Below, in pieces: positions 1-9,876 of a stretch of DNA of 64,000 nucleotides. The stretch is from the NCBI RefSeq assembly GCF_000025625.1, contig NC_013922.1, forward strand, positions 2,108,001-2,172,000, given 5' to 3'. Every line of letters starts with the position of its first letter. The first letter of the stretch is position 1. Source of the DNA: Natrialba magadii ATCC 43099 (GTDB lineage Archaea; Halobacteriota; Halobacteria; Halobacteriales; Natrialbaceae). The position numbers and the translations under genes were made by a program. Under the pieces are notes generated by a model. The model ran no database searches. It worked only from the letters and a program-made list of their open reading frames with translations, and was not told the DNA's origin.

Positions 1-79
1 TTGGCGATCCATTTGCAGACCGGTACTCGCGTTTGCCGCCTCGTGATCGTTTTTGCATCTCCTGTTCGTGTCTTGATGT

Positions 80-1510
80 ATGACCAGTGACCTTGCGATC
101 ACGAACACGCTCGCACTCACAATGGGCGACGGCCGGCTCGGAATCGTCGACGACGCGACAATCGCCCTCAAGGACGGTGATCTCACCTACGTTGGACCCG
201 CCAACGAGTTCGACGGCAACCCGGCGCGAACCATCGACGGCACCGGTCGGGTCGTGCTGCCCGGACTGGTGAACGTCCACGCCCATACCGGCCTGACGCT
301 GCTTCGCGGCGGCGCACAGGACGTGCCCGAAATCGAGTGGATGAACCGCGCGCTCGGCCCGCTCTCGGAGGCGATGACGACCGACGACGAGATCGCCGGC
401 GCGCGACTCGGTGTTCTCGAGGCGCTGCGATCGGGGGTGACCACTGTCGGCGAGTACGCAGCAGACGTTTCGGACCTCGTCGACGCGGTCTACGATCCGA
501 TGGGCGTCCGCGTCGTTGCCGCGGAGACGATCAACGCCGTCGACGACGCCGCAGCCGACCTCGGCCCGGACGAACCGTACCCGCTCGACGAGGAGCAAGG
601 CTGGGCGGGACTCGAACGCAACGAAGATCTGTTCGACACGTACGCCGACCACGACCGCGTCTCGTGTCTCTACGGGCCGCAGGCGCTCGACATGGTCCCG
701 CCCGAACTACTCGAGGAGATCCGCGACCGCGCCGTCGAGCACGACCGGGACATCCACATGCATGTCGCGCAGGGCGAGCGCGAGCACCGCCAGATTCAGG
801 CCCGCTACGGCGCGGACGAGACGACCGTCAGCGTTCTCGACGATCTCGGAATCGTCTCGGAGCGACTGCTCGCCGCGCACCTCCACAACGCCACGCCCGC
901 AGAACGCGAGCACCTCGCCGACGCCGGCGTGCGGATGGCCGCAAATCCAAGTTCGATCGCCGCCATCGACGGCATCACCCCACCGATCGCCGAGTACCGA
1001 GAGTACGGCGGCGTCGCCGGCATCGGAACGGATCAGGCTCCCGGTCCGGGCGGGCACGACTTCCTGCGAGAGTTGCGGACCACGGCGCTGCTCGCGAAGA
1101 CCAAGCGGACCGATCCGACCGCGTTTCCCGCGTGGGAGGCGCTTCGCGTCGCGACCATCGAGGGCGCGAAGACGCTGGGGATCGACGACCGCGTGGGCTC
1201 ACTCGAGGCCGGCAAACGCGCCGATCTCGTCGTGCTCGACCTCGACCACCCCTCGACCGCACCCGTCGTCTCCGAGCCGCTGCAGACGGCCGTGCCGAAT
1301 CTGATCTACGGCGCGAACGCCGGTCTCGTCGACACAGTCGTCGTCGAGGGCGAGGTGGTACTCGAGAACGGCATGGTCACGACGGTCGACGAGGAGGCGG
1401 TACTCGAGTCGGCGAACGAGCGCGCTGCGGCAGTCTTCGATCGTGCGGGTGATGCGTGGCGCGCGGCAGATTCCGAACTCGTGGGTCGAGTGGCGGACGG
1501 CTGGCTCTGA
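80..1510 (+). CDS. Amidohydrolase, MTA/SAH deaminase-like (SsnA/AtzA type)
   Basis: A 476-residue metal-dependent amidohydrolase. The N-terminal beta-sandwich leads into the metal motif VHAHTGL (His67 and His69). Downstream come HMHVAQGE, the LAAHLHN histidine region and the GIGTDQAPG aspartate, followed by the C-terminal composite-domain segment GSLEAGKRADLVVLD. This is the layout of the cytosine deaminase/chlorohydrolase branch, which includes 5'-deoxyadenosine, methylthioadenosine and S-adenosylhomocysteine deaminases. Purine-nucleoside deamination is the likely reaction, but the substrate cannot be read from sequence alone. The ATG at 80 gives a natural N-terminus. It is cytosolic. The next gene is on the same strand about 100 bases away, with no functional link visible. 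Confidence 0.85.
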   Translation: MTSDLAITNTLALTMGDGRLGIVDDATIALKDGDLTYVGPANEFDGNPARTIDGTGRVVLPGLVNVHAHTGLTLLRGGAQDVPEIEWMNRALGPLSEAMTTDDEIAGARLGVLEALRSGVTTVGEYAADVSDLVDAVYDPMGVRVVAAETINAVDDAAADLGPDEPYPLDEEQGWAGLERNEDLFDTYADHDRVSCLYGPQALDMVPPELLEEIRDRAVEHDRDIHMHVAQGEREHRQIQARYGADETTVSVLDDLGIVSERLLAAHLHNATPAEREHLADAGVRMAANPSSIAAIDGITPPIAEYREYGGVAGIGTDQAPGPGGHDFLRELRTTALLAKTKRTDPTAFPAWEALRVATIEGAKTLGIDDRVGSLEAGKRADLVVLDLDHPSTAPVVSEPLQTAVPNLIYGANAGLVDTVVVEGEVVLENGMVTTVDEEAVLESANERAAAVFDRAGDAWRAADSELVGRVADGWL

Positions 1511-1606
1511 ACACTGTGCGCAATCGGTGTGGATCACGGCTGTCGAGCGGGTCAGAACCCGATAGACAGCAAACAACTAAGTAACTCGGACAGCGTGGTG
1601 AAAGTG

Positions 1607-2737
1607 ATGGCAGACGACCCCGAGGAGGGGATGTTGTCGTGGGACGAGTCCGTGTTTCGGGACGAGCACGTCTTCGAAATCGACTACGTTCCCGAGACGT
1701 TCCAGCACCGCGAGGGCCAGATGCGAAACCTGACGTACGCGCTGCGGCCAGCGGTGCGTGGCTCGCGCCCGCTCAACGTCGTGGTTCGGGGCCCGCCGGG
1801 CACTGGCAAAACGACCTCGATTCAGAAACTGTTCGACGAGGTCGGCGCACAGACCAGCGACGTGCGAACCATCCGCGTCAACTGTCAGGTCAACGCGACC
1901 CGCTACTCGGTGTTCTCGCGACTGTTCGAGGGAACCTTCGACTACGAACCGCCGTCGTCGGGGATTTCCTTCAAAAAGCTGTTCAGCCAGATCGCAGAGA
2001 AACTCGTCGAGGACGACCGCGTCCTCGTCGTCGCTCTGGACGACGTCAACTACCTCTTCTACGAGAACGAGGCCTCCGACACCCTCTACTCGCTGCTTCG
2101 CGCCCACGAGGAACATCCCGGCGCAAAGATCGGCGTCATCGTCGTCTCTTCTGATCCCTCCCTCGACGTCATCGATGAACTCGACTCCCGCGTGCAGAGC
2201 GTTTTCCGCCCCGAAGACGTCTACTTCCCGGTCTACGACCAGCCCGAAATCGTCGACATCCTCGACGAACGCGTCCGCCGGGGCTTTCACGACGGCGTCA
2301 TCGGCAGAGAGACACTCGAGTACGTTGCCGAGCTCACGGCCGACAGCGGCGACCTTCGGGTTGGGATCGATCTCCTGCGCCGGGCGGGGCTCAACGCGGA
2401 GATGCGCGCGAGTCGCAGCGTCGAACGGCAGGACGTCGAGGAGTCCTACGAGCAGTCGAAGTACATCAACCTCTCGCGGTCGCTGTCGGGGTTGACCGAC
2501 ACCGAACAGGTCCTTCTGGAGGTTATCGCCCACCACGACGGCGAGCAGGCGGGCGAGGTGTACGAGGCCTTCCGCGAGCAGACGGATCTCGGCTACACCC
2601 GCTATTCGGAAATCGTCAACAAGCTCGACCAGCTCGGATTGATCGACGCCGAGTACGCAGAGGTCGACGGCCGTGGCCGGTCGCGGTCGCTGTCGCTGTC
2701 TTACGAGAAGGACGCGGTGCTTGATCGACTCGAGTAA
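1607..2737 (+). CDS. Orc1/Cdc6-family replication initiator (AAA+ ATPase)
   Basis: A 376-residue AAA+ protein. Walker A is GPPGTGKTT near residue 62, Walker B is in VLVVALDDVNYL, a sensor region is SSDPSLDVIDELDSRV, and a winged-helix domain fills the last 80 residues (LTDTEQVLLEVIAHHDG onward). Haloarchaea carry many Orc1/Cdc6 paralogues and only some sit at active origins. The open frame extends back to 1529, but the ATG at 1607 (MADDPEEGML) is the better start because the upstream codons look non-coding. I looked for origin recognition boxes on both sides and saw none. The 3' spacer has a short 9-bp GC-rich repeat (2746-2780). Probably a non-origin paralogue, but that is inference. Confidence 0.9.
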   Translation: MADDPEEGMLSWDESVFRDEHVFEIDYVPETFQHREGQMRNLTYALRPAVRGSRPLNVVVRGPPGTGKTTSIQKLFDEVGAQTSDVRTIRVNCQVNATRYSVFSRLFEGTFDYEPPSSGISFKKLFSQIAEKLVEDDRVLVVALDDVNYLFYENEASDTLYSLLRAHEEHPGAKIGVIVVSSDPSLDVIDELDSRVQSVFRPEDVYFPVYDQPEIVDILDERVRRGFHDGVIGRETLEYVAELTADSGDLRVGIDLLRRAGLNAEMRASRSVERQDVEESYEQSKYINLSRSLSGLTDTEQVLLEVIAHHDGEQAGEVYEAFREQTDLGYTRYSEIVNKLDQLGLIDAEYAEVDGRGRSRSLSLSYEKDAVLDRLE

Positions 2738-2882
2738 GCCGTTGACCGCGCCGACCGCGCCGACTGCGCGGATCGCGCCAACCGGACAGTATGGGCTCAC
2801 CGCCCGCTCGCAAGACGAAAGTTCTTCGACTCGGATACGTGTTTGGCAGCTCGACCTTCTGTTTTATCGTGGTTGCAGCTGT

Positions 2883-2890
2883 GGAGGTGA
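2883..2890 (+). promoter_or_regulatory. Shine-Dalgarno for the RidA gene
   Basis: GGAGGTGA lies 3 bases upstream of the ATG at 2894 and is an almost perfect complement to the archaeal 16S 3' end. It is unusual in this window, where most genes have no ribosome-binding site, and it fixes the start of the RidA gene. Confidence 0.75.
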
Positions 2891-2893
2891 ACG

Positions 2894-3277
2894 ATGGAGC
2901 CAGTTACGACAGACGACGCGCCGTCGTTTACCGACCTGTATTCGCTGCCGATCGGGCAGGGGATGATCCACGGAGAGACGCTACACGCTGTACAGCTCGC
3001 TGGTGATCCGGAGACCGGCGAGATCGTCGGCGACACGATGAGCGAACAGACCGAACAGACGCTCGATAACATCGAAGCGACCCTCGAGGCGGGCGGCTCA
3101 TCCTTCGACGACGTCATCAAGGTAACTGTGTACGTCACCGATCTCGATTCATTCGATGCATTCAACGACGTCTACGAGCAGTACGTCTCTGAGCCGTATC
3201 CGGTTCGGTGTGTCGTCGAAGTCTCCAATCTCGCTGCAACGGCCATGGTCGAGGTCGCCGTCGAAGCCGCAGTCTGA
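2894..3277 (+). CDS. RidA/YjgF/UK114-family enamine/imine deaminase
   Basis: 127 residues, the usual length of the family. RidA proteins hydrolyse reactive enamine/imine intermediates released by PLP enzymes and form trimers in the cytosol. Family features seen are the central EQTEQTLDNIEATLEAGGSS helix, the VIKVTVYVTDLDSFDAFNDVY strand-helix, and the C-terminal YPVRCVVEVSNLAATAMVEV segment holding the conserved Arg. The start is set by a strong Shine-Dalgarno. It stands alone, followed by about 350 bases without a gene. The exact member (RidA versus Rid2-Rid7) is not decided. Confidence 0.88.
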   Translation: MEPVTTDDAPSFTDLYSLPIGQGMIHGETLHAVQLAGDPETGEIVGDTMSEQTEQTLDNIEATLEAGGSSFDDVIKVTVYVTDLDSFDAFNDVYEQYVSEPYPVRCVVEVSNLAATAMVEVAVEAAV

Positions 3278-3629
3278 GACGGTCTGTTGTCGGTCATTCT
3301 GGTGCAACCGCAGGATGGAACCCGGTTTTACCGGGAAACCGTTCGATAACTCGTCCGACACGTGATCGACTGCCCGTCAGCGTCGTCTCTGAACTGTTGT
3401 CGCAAATATACTGACCCGGATCCGATCGGAGCGTTCCTCGGACACCGAGACGGTCGATTTCACCGGTGGCCACTGGGTAGAGCTCGTCTTCGTGAGCGGT
3501 GTGTCTCAGAACAAATCAACTGGTAGTGCGTTGTGGGATAGTGGACTCATATGGATTGCTGTACCGATGTACCGGCGCAACCGCGACCTGTGCGGCGGTT
3601 GCGCCGGAACTGACTTACAGTAACCCGTA
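3278..3629. other. Intergenic region with no recognised gene
   Basis: About 350 bases between the RidA gene and the convergent small gene. All open frames are short and shadow-like. The only clear structure is the hairpin at 3572-3607. Confidence 0.6.
3572..3607. terminator. 13-bp perfect stem-loop between convergent genes
   Basis: CCGGCGCAACCGC (3572-3584) and its exact complement GCGGTTGCGCCGG (3595-3607) enclose a 10-base loop. It lies just 3' of the minus-strand gene that ends at 3630 and downstream of the RidA gene, so it may act as a terminator or 3'-end structure for either. No T-tract is obvious. Confidence 0.45.
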
Positions 3630-3899
3630 TCAGGCCTGATCGACCTGTTTCCGATACTCCTCAGCGATATCGAGTGCGTTATCGACCCGGTCTTGTGTGT
3701 CGGTGTTCGTCCGCTCGCTGAGCTGTCGAAGCTGATTGAGGTGTTCGTCGAGAATCGCGTGATCGGGTTCGTGATCACCGACAGTGTAGTCTTTGAACGA
3801 ATCGGCGACCTCGCGGATCTCCTCGCGAGCATCGTCGTCGTCTGCCGTCTTCGCCGCCTCCTCGAGTTCGTCACGTGCCTCCGATAGTTCCTGAACCAT
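3630..3899 (-). CDS. Small acidic helical protein, haloarchaeal hypothetical
   Basis: 89 residues from the ATG at 3899 (MVQELSEARDELEEAAK); the frame is open four codons further to 3911. It is predicted almost entirely alpha-helical with heptad-like Leu/Ala spacing and a strong Asp/Glu bias, and has no membrane segment or cysteine. It resembles the small uncharacterised helical proteins common in haloarchaea. No function can be assigned. A 13-bp hairpin follows its stop codon. Confidence 0.7.
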   Translation of the reverse strand: MVQELSEARDELEEAAKTADDDDAREEIREVADSFKDYTVGDHEPDHAILDEHLNQLRQLSERTNTDTQDRVDNALDIAEEYRKQVDQA

Positions 3900-4153
3900 G
3901 TGCGGGGCCACAACGACCCTCCCTATAACGCTTAGCGTGGCACCTGAACACGGCGTTGTTAGGGTCTGCCGAAACCCGTTTCAGTCTGTTTCAGACCGGG
4001 TATTTTGTGTGTAACGTTGTGTTTAGCGCCTGCTATTTATGGGGAGGCTGCCACCACTGCCGGGATATACAGCATTACCATCGGAAAGGAAAGTTGGTTC
4101 GGTGAAACGGACTGCTGTGTTCTTCTGGTCGAACGTCCCCTATTCGGCTGCAA

Positions 4154-5107
4154 ATGACGTTCTCACGACGTACGACGCTCAAGGTGATTGGTATCGCAAG
4201 CGGAGTTGGCCTCTCCAGTGGAGTCGCCCTCGCGAGTGGTGACGACACGACAGACGAGTGCGACAAGCCGTCGAAAGACGACAAACCGATGGATGACGAC
4301 CGACCGGTTGACGAGCCCGCCGACGCCGGGGTTCGCGTCGCTCACTTCTCGCCCGACGCACCCGCGGTCGACATCCTCGTCGACGGTGCGGAAGTCCTCT
4401 CGGACGTTCCCTACGGTGCCATCTCGCCCTATCTGGAACTCGATCCCGGAACCTACACGATCACGATTACTGCGGCCGGCGATCCCGACACCGTCGCGTT
4501 CGAAGGTGACGTCGACGTTGGCGACGCTTACTACACGGTCGCAGCGATCGGCGAACTCGAGGCGGAGACGTTCCGGCCAGAGGTGCTGACTGACGCCGAC
4601 CCACTCCCAACAGATGCGCCGGCGGAGTCGGCGTTCGCCCGCGTCGCACACTTCTCGCCCGACGCGCCCGCAGTTGACATCTACGCCGACGACGATCCGC
4701 TGGTCGAGGACGTTTCCTTCGGTGACGTCTCCGAGTATCTCGCCGTTCCCGCAGGTGCCTACGAACTCTCCGTCCGGCCTGCGGGCGACCCAGAGACTGT
4801 GGTTGCGTCGTTCGACGTCGAACTAGACGCCGACGTGGCGTACACCGGATACGCGATCGGCTACCTCGAACCAGCGGCCGACGTGACTGACCGCGACTTC
4901 ACGGTCGAGATCGCGGTCGACGGTCCCGATGCGGACGAGGAGATGCCAGCCGAGAGGGAGGCCGACGCTGTAGACGAGGAGGATGACGTTGATGACACTG
5001 CCGAGCCCGATGAGCCTGCCGAGGAACCGGTGGCTGATCCCGACGCTGACGCCGAAGCCGACGACGCAACTGTCGACGAGCCAGGCGAGGCTGACGCGGG
5101 TGCCTAA
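4154..5107 (+). CDS. Tat-exported protein with two DUF4397 domains
   Basis: 317 residues. The N-terminus SRRTTLKVIGIASGVGL is a twin-arginine signal, with the hydrophobic stretch ending near residue 28. Two copies of a DUF4397 beta-domain follow, at about 60-140 and 161-245. Each opens with the near-identical block RVAHFSPDAPAVDI and contains a YGAISPYLELDPG-type turn. The last 60 residues are a highly acidic, low-complexity tail rich in Asp, Glu and Ala, possibly surface-exposed. DUF4397 domains occur in extracellular proteins and their ligand is unknown. The two domains probably arose by duplication. Confidence 0.85.
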   Translation: MTFSRRTTLKVIGIASGVGLSSGVALASGDDTTDECDKPSKDDKPMDDDRPVDEPADAGVRVAHFSPDAPAVDILVDGAEVLSDVPYGAISPYLELDPGTYTITITAAGDPDTVAFEGDVDVGDAYYTVAAIGELEAETFRPEVLTDADPLPTDAPAESAFARVAHFSPDAPAVDIYADDDPLVEDVSFGDVSEYLAVPAGAYELSVRPAGDPETVVASFDVELDADVAYTGYAIGYLEPAADVTDRDFTVEIAVDGPDADEEMPAEREADAVDEEDDVDDTAEPDEPAEEPVADPDADAEADDATVDEPGEADAGA

Positions 5108-5320
5108 TCAGGGCCTGACGGTACAGTAGGTCGAACGGAGGGCCGAGCGGAGACGGCACCGACCGGCGACACACCGTGACTGTTGGCCCCAATCCGGTCC
5201 GCTTTTTCCCGACTCTCAGTCGTTTCCCCGGTTCGCTTGCTCGAATACGTCTTCTTGTACGAGAGGTCGCTGTTTAACCCGAGTCGAAACCCTGCTACCG
5301 TGCTAGGCGGTCGGTGTGAG

Positions 5321-6544
5321 TCAGTCATACGCCACGACCTGCCCGTGCTCCGTTCCGACCACGAGCAGGCCGTCGACCGCTGCGAGCGACGCCGTTCCAG
5401 CCAGTCGCACGCCCTCGCCTCGCACCTCACGTTCCCAGCGCGTCTCGCCGGTTTCGGGATCGATCGCGGCCAGGGCGGGAGCGTCGTTCTCGCCGCCGAC
5501 GAAGACAGTCTCACCCGCAGCGACCAGCGTCGGCATCTCCCACGCCGTTTCGATTTCCCAGTCGATCGCCCCCTCCGAATCGATGGCGACCAGTTTGCTC
5601 GGCTCGTCACTGTCGCTCCAGTCACCGCGTCCGGCGTGGAACACCGCTCGCTCGCCGACGATAGCGGGTGGGATGATATGCGCGTCCTGATACTCGAGTT
5701 CCCACTCGAGTGCACCGTCGGCCGCGGCATACGCCTGTAGTCGTTCGGAGTCACTGAGTGGGCCGTCCCTTGTACTCGAGAGAACGAGGTCGTTCCAGAC
5801 GACCGGCGGGTGGCCGGTGCCATTTCCGCGAACCTCCCACTGGTTCTCAGGCGGGTTCTCGGAGCCAAGACTGAACCACGAATCCGCGGGGTGGTACGCG
5901 GCCAGCCTCCCACTCCCCCGGAAGAGTTGTCCATCCGCGATGGCACAGCCACCGTAGCCGGACAGCTCCCACAGTTCGTCGCCCGACGTGGCATCGTACG
6001 CGGTGAGTCTGTGATAATCGCCGCGGTAGACGATATCGCCGTCGAACAGCACGGTCGCGCCGACCGTCCGTGCGCTCGATTGGCCGTCGTCGACCCACTG
6101 CTGCTCGCCGGTTTCGCGGTCGTAGGCAGTGACGGCACGCTCGGTCGATGCTGTGTACACGCGCTCGTCGCCGAGTGCGAGCGAATCGACACTCGCAGCC
6201 TCGTCGTCGGCCGCCCACAGCCGCTCGCCGGTGTCGCGGTCGAGGGCGACGAGGCTAGTGCTTGCCGCTCGTTCGCTGCCGGCGAGTACGACGTCCTCGC
6301 CGACGACCAGCCCGTTGACGGCTCGAACTGGTGATTTCGGCTCGAAGCGCCAGCGCTCGTCAGGGTCGTCGGGGACGGTTGCGTCGATGTTGGCGGCCGT
6401 ATTATGCAGATCGTACCGTGACTGTCGCCAGCTGTTCGCGTCCGTCTCGAGTGCACCGAACGAGTGGTTGCTTCCGAGGCAGCCAGCGACTGTGGCGAAC
6501 CCGGCCGTCGCTCCCGCGCCGAGGACGGATCGTCTGGAGGGCAT
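5321..6544 (-). CDS. Lipoprotein with PQQ-type beta-propeller repeats
   Basis: 407 residues. MPSRRSVLGAGATAGFATVAGC combines a twin-arginine motif with a haloarchaeal lipobox (Cys about residue 22), so the protein is exported folded and lipid-anchored. The body is a run of WD/PQQ-like blades, each ending in a pattern such as ALDRDTGERLWAADD, AYDRETGEQQWVDDG or AIDPETGETRWEREV, consistent with an eight-bladed propeller like BamB or quinoprotein dehydrogenases. The methanol-dehydrogenase catalytic features are not apparent, so a scaffold role is more likely than an enzyme role. It is convergent with the DUF4397 gene. Confidence 0.85.
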   Translation of the reverse strand: MPSRRSVLGAGATAGFATVAGCLGSNHSFGALETDANSWRQSRYDLHNTAANIDATVPDDPDERWRFEPKSPVRAVNGLVVGEDVVLAGSERAASTSLVALDRDTGERLWAADDEAASVDSLALGDERVYTASTERAVTAYDRETGEQQWVDDGQSSARTVGATVLFDGDIVYRGDYHRLTAYDATSGDELWELSGYGGCAIADGQLFRGSGRLAAYHPADSWFSLGSENPPENQWEVRGNGTGHPPVVWNDLVLSSTRDGPLSDSERLQAYAAADGALEWELEYQDAHIIPPAIVGERAVFHAGRGDWSDSDEPSKLVAIDSEGAIDWEIETAWEMPTLVAAGETVFVGGENDAPALAAIDPETGETRWEREVRGEGVRLAGTASLAAVDGLLVVGTEHGQVVAYD

Positions 6545-6704
6545 GGCTTGCTACGCGGTCCTGATGTGAGTCGCATAGTTCTTCTGGTGTTCTGTCACGT
6601 CGACGGAACCGATCTGTTGTCCCAGAGCTGATCGAGACAGCCCATTCCGAACCGGGCCTCGCATATGCGAGCGCGTAAAGTAGCTCCAGTCCTTGCTTCC
6701 GATG

Positions 6705-8765
6705 ATGAGTGATTCTCGAGGTCCCCTGCAGCCGGACCGACCGGACGCCGACCATCCCTTCGAGGTCGACGCTCCCTTCGAGCCCGCCGGCGACCAGCCC
6801 GAGGCGATCGAGCAGCTAGCCGACGGGTTCAACTCGGGCATGGAGAAACAGACGCTCCTCGGCGTCACGGGATCGGGGAAGACGAACACCGTCTCCTGGA
6901 CCATCGAGGAGGTACAGAAGCCGACACTCGTGATCGCACACAACAAGACACTCGCGGCCCAGCTCTACGAGGAGTTCCGCAATCTCTTCCCAGAAAACGC
7001 CGTCGAGTACTTCGTCTCCTACTACGACTACTACCAGCCCGAGGCCTACGTCGAACAGACCGACACCTACATCGACAAGGACGCCTCGATCAACGACGAA
7101 ATCGACCGGCTTCGGCACTCGGCCACGCGCTCACTGCTGACCCGCGAGGACGTCATCGTCGTCGCGAGCGTCTCGGCAATCTACGGCCTCGGTGACCCGC
7201 GAAACTACATCGATATGTCGCTTCGTCTTGAGGTCGGCGAGGAAGTCGGCCGCGACGACCTCCTGAAACAGCTCGTGGACCTGAACTACGAGCGCAACGA
7301 CGTCGACTTCACACAAGGCACGTTCCGCGTCCGGGGCGATACCGTCGAAATTTACCCGATGTACGGCCGCTACGCCGTCCGCGTCGAACTCTGGGGCGAC
7401 GAAATCGATCGCATGGTGAAAGTGGACCCACTCGAGGGCACCACCCAGGGCGACCAGCAGGCCGTCCTCGTTCACCCGGCGGAGCACTACTCGATTCCGG
7501 AGCCCAAACTCGAGCGCGCGATGGACGAGATTCGCGACGACCTCGACTCTCGCATCTCGTACTTCGATCGCACAGGCGACATGATCGCCGGCCAGCGCAT
7601 CGAGGAGCGCACGACGTTCGATCTCGAGATGATGCAGGAGACGGGCTACTGTTCGGGGATCGAGAACTACTCGGTCTACCTCTCGGATCGCGAGTCCGGC
7701 GAGGCACCGTACACGCTGCTCGATTACTTCCCGGACGATTTCCTGACGGTGATCGACGAGTCCCACCAGACGATTCCACAGATCCGCGGCCAGTACGCCG
7801 GCGACAAGTCCCGGAAGGACTCGCTCGTCGAGAACGGGTTCCGGCTTCCGACCGCCTACGACAACCGCCCGCTCACGTTCGAGGAGTTCGAAGAGAAGAC
7901 CGACCAGACGCTGTACGTGTCTGCGACGCCGAGCGACTACGAACGCGAACACTCCGAACGTATCGCAGAACAGATCGTTCGTCCGACTCACCTCGTCGAC
8001 CCCGAAATATCGGTTTCGCCCGCCAGCGGTCAGATCGACGACCTCATGGACCGCATCGACGACCGGATCGACCGCGATGAGCGCACCCTCGTCACCACGC
8101 TCACGAAGCGGATGGCCGAGGATCTCACGGAGTATCTCGAAGAGGCCGGTGTCAACGTTGAGTACATGCACGACGAGACGGACACCTTAGAGCGCCACGA
8201 GATTATCCGCTCGCTTCGACTGGGGGAGATCGACGTACTCGTCGGGATCAACCTCCTGCGGGAGGGGCTGGACATCCCCGAAGTCTCGCTCGTGGCGATT
8301 CTCGACGCTGACCAAGAGGGCTTCCTCCGCTCCGAGACGACGCTCGTCCAGACGATGGGGCGCGCGGCACGAAACGTCAACGGCGAGGTCATCCTCTACG
8401 CCGACGACCCCTCGAACGCGATGAAGTCCGCAATCGAGGAAACCAAGCGCCGCCGCCGCATCCAGCAGGAGTACAACGAGGAACACGGCCTCGAACCGAC
8501 CACCATCGACAAGGCCGTCAGCGAGACAAACCTGCCCGGCAGCAAGACCGATACCTCGCAGGTCTCCGGCCGGGAACTCGAGGACGAGGACGAAGCCGCC
8601 CGCTACATCGACGAACTCGAGACCCGGATGGACGAAGCCGCGAGCAATCTCGAGTTCGAACTCGCCGCGGATATCCGCGATCGGATTCGGGAGGTCCGCG
8701 AGGAGTTCGAACTCGCAGGCGGTGCCGAAGACGAGGGTGTCGCGCCGCCGGCCGAGGAGTTCTGA
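6705..8765 (+). CDS. uvrB: Excinuclease ABC subunit B
   Basis: 686 residues, the usual UvrB length. UvrB is the damage-verifying helicase of bacterial-type nucleotide excision repair. It receives DNA from UvrA and recruits UvrC. Visible features are Walker [11 protein letters not shown], the beta-hairpin region [11 protein letters not shown], the [10 protein letters not shown] box, the helicase motifs [10 protein letters not shown] and QTMGRAARN, and a C-terminal UVR motif ([19 protein letters not shown]) that contacts UvrC. Adjacent ATG codons lie at 6702 and 6705. CGTAAAG about 28 bases upstream could be a TATA element for a leaderless message. uvrC lies 6 kb away on the other strand. Confidence 0.97.
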   Translation: MSDSRGPLQPDRPDADHPFEVDAPFEPAGDQPEAIEQLADGFNSGMEKQTLLGVTGSGKTNTVSWTIEEVQKPTLVIAHNKTLAAQLYEEFRNLFPENAVEYFVSYYDYYQPEAYVEQTDTYIDKDASINDEIDRLRHSATRSLLTREDVIVVASVSAIYGLGDPRNYIDMSLRLEVGEEVGRDDLLKQLVDLNYERNDVDFTQGTFRVRGDTVEIYPMYGRYAVRVELWGDEIDRMVKVDPLEGTTQGDQQAVLVHPAEHYSIPEPKLERAMDEIRDDLDSRISYFDRTGDMIAGQRIEERTTFDLEMMQETGYCSGIENYSVYLSDRESGEAPYTLLDYFPDDFLTVIDESHQTIPQIRGQYAGDKSRKDSLVENGFRLPTAYDNRPLTFEEFEEKTDQTLYVSATPSDYEREHSERIAEQIVRPTHLVDPEISVSPASGQIDDLMDRIDDRIDRDERTLVTTLTKRMAEDLTEYLEEAGVNVEYMHDETDTLERHEIIRSLRLGEIDVLVGINLLREGLDIPEVSLVAILDADQEGFLRSETTLVQTMGRAARNVNGEVILYADDPSNAMKSAIEETKRRRRIQQEYNEEHGLEPTTIDKAVSETNLPGSKTDTSQVSGRELEDEDEAARYIDELETRMDEAASNLEFELAADIRDRIREVREEFELAGGAEDEGVAPPAEEF

Positions 8766-9339
8766 CGAAGGCGGTCGTTCGCATCGGCCTGGTTTTGAAT
8801 CCGCCCGATACTGCTCGGAAAGTTAATTTCTGTCTGACAGAGTGATTTCAGTTGTCTTAGCTCGGGATACTCGAGGCACTGTCTAGATGAGAGCTTGAGG
8901 AATGAGCAGGTGGTGGCGGGAAGTGTCCATGCAACTCGCCAATCTGCTCAGAGAGTGCTTAGACGTGGATTGTGATGCGATTTGGGCGAACGAGCGCACC
9001 CTGACACCTGTCAGGATGTCCGGGTGCGTCTGCCTTCAATGGGGTTGCCAGTTCGGAATGTCGTCTCAGTGTTGGAATTACTCGCTATTAGAATGGCTCA
9101 ATATGTCCTGCAGAAACAGTATTACTTATATATCATATTTACAATTCAACGGCTCTGTTGAAACCCTCTTCACGTCTTGTGATTTGCTAAGGAGTTCGTT
9201 CTCAGTCGGATTTGCGAAACCCAGCAGGAATAGTAGCTCTTCTCAATGTCATTTCTGAAGGGTTTCAACAGAGCCAATTCAACTAATATATATTGAACTA
9301 TGACCGAACATTTATTAGCTGTGGAAGGTTATTTGACAT
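8766..9339. other. AT-rich intergenic region with MITE and hairpins
   Basis: No convincing gene. A 118-codon open frame (8902-9258) runs through the MITE and has an unusual composition, so I do not accept it. The region holds a nested hairpin (8995-9028) and a 125-bp MITE (9151-9275), and marks the start of an AT-rich accessory stretch. Confidence 0.6.
9151..9275. mobile_element. 125-bp MITE with 17-bp terminal inverted repeats and 8-bp target duplication
   Basis: The left end GGCTCTGTTGAAACCCT (9151-9167) is perfectly repeated in inverted orientation at 9259-9275. The element is flanked on both sides by the same 8 bases AATTCAAC (9143-9150 and 9276-9283), an intact target-site duplication. 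There is no transposase inside, so it is non-autonomous. The termini and the 8-bp duplication fit IS6- or IS5-type elements; assigning the parent IS would need a database comparison. Confidence 0.85.
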
Positions 9340-9876
9340 ATGAGGCGGAGAATGTTACTTACAGCAATCGGGGTAGGCAAACTCCATTTAGCAGGTTGCC
9401 TAAACTGGATTCCCGACGACCCACCTGAACTGGCCCTTGGTAGAATACATATCGAAAATCATAGTGACCAAGACGTAGAAGTCGATGTCTCTGTGACGAA
9501 AGATAGTGAAAGGGTGTACCAAGAAGAACACTTAATTAGAGGGGAAGAAACATCCGGTGAGTATCCCCAATTTGGTGCGATGAATATCGTCGAGGACTGG
9601 ATGGGCGAACTAGCCGAGTACGAATTCCGGGTAGAGGTGGTTGACTCGGAGATCGGGACCTCCCTGACGACAGAGTCGGTAACTGAGTCGGTAAGAGAAC
9701 AAGTCGAGGAAGCCGCGCGAGACGATATCCAAGATGGAACGTGTTTCGAATTTACTGCCAGGTTCGGCGAGCCGGGCCACGGCGGTGAACTTGATGACGT
9801 GACTATTGGATACGGACTTCTCCAAACGGAGGATTCCCTAGAAACTGCTCCCTCGTGTAACGTTTCAGAGGAGTGA
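9340..9876 (+). CDS. Putative exported lipoprotein, function unknown
   Basis: 178 residues. The short signal MRRRMLLTAIGVGKLHLAGC has an arginine-rich n-region and a lipobox LAGC (Cys about residue 20). The mature part begins with a beta-strand pattern (LGRIHIENHSDQDVEVDVSVT), like small immunoglobulin-type lipoproteins widespread in haloarchaea, and has two cysteines towards the C-terminus. A TTTATTA element at 9311-9317 about 27 bases upstream suggests a leaderless transcript. GC is lower than in the flanking core genes. Function unknown. Confidence 0.75.
   Translation: MRRRMLLTAIGVGKLHLAGCLNWIPDDPPELALGRIHIENHSDQDVEVDVSVTKDSERVYQEEHLIRGEETSGEYPQFGAMNIVEDWMGELAEYEFRVEVVDSEIGTSLTTESVTESVREQVEEAARDDIQDGTCFEFTARFGEPGHGGELDDVTIGYGLLQTEDSLETAPSCNVSEE

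Noticed and set aside
8902-9258. 118-codon open frame
   Set aside because: It runs through the MITE and the nested hairpin, is rich in Cys, Ser and Trp, and lacks a haloarchaeal composition.
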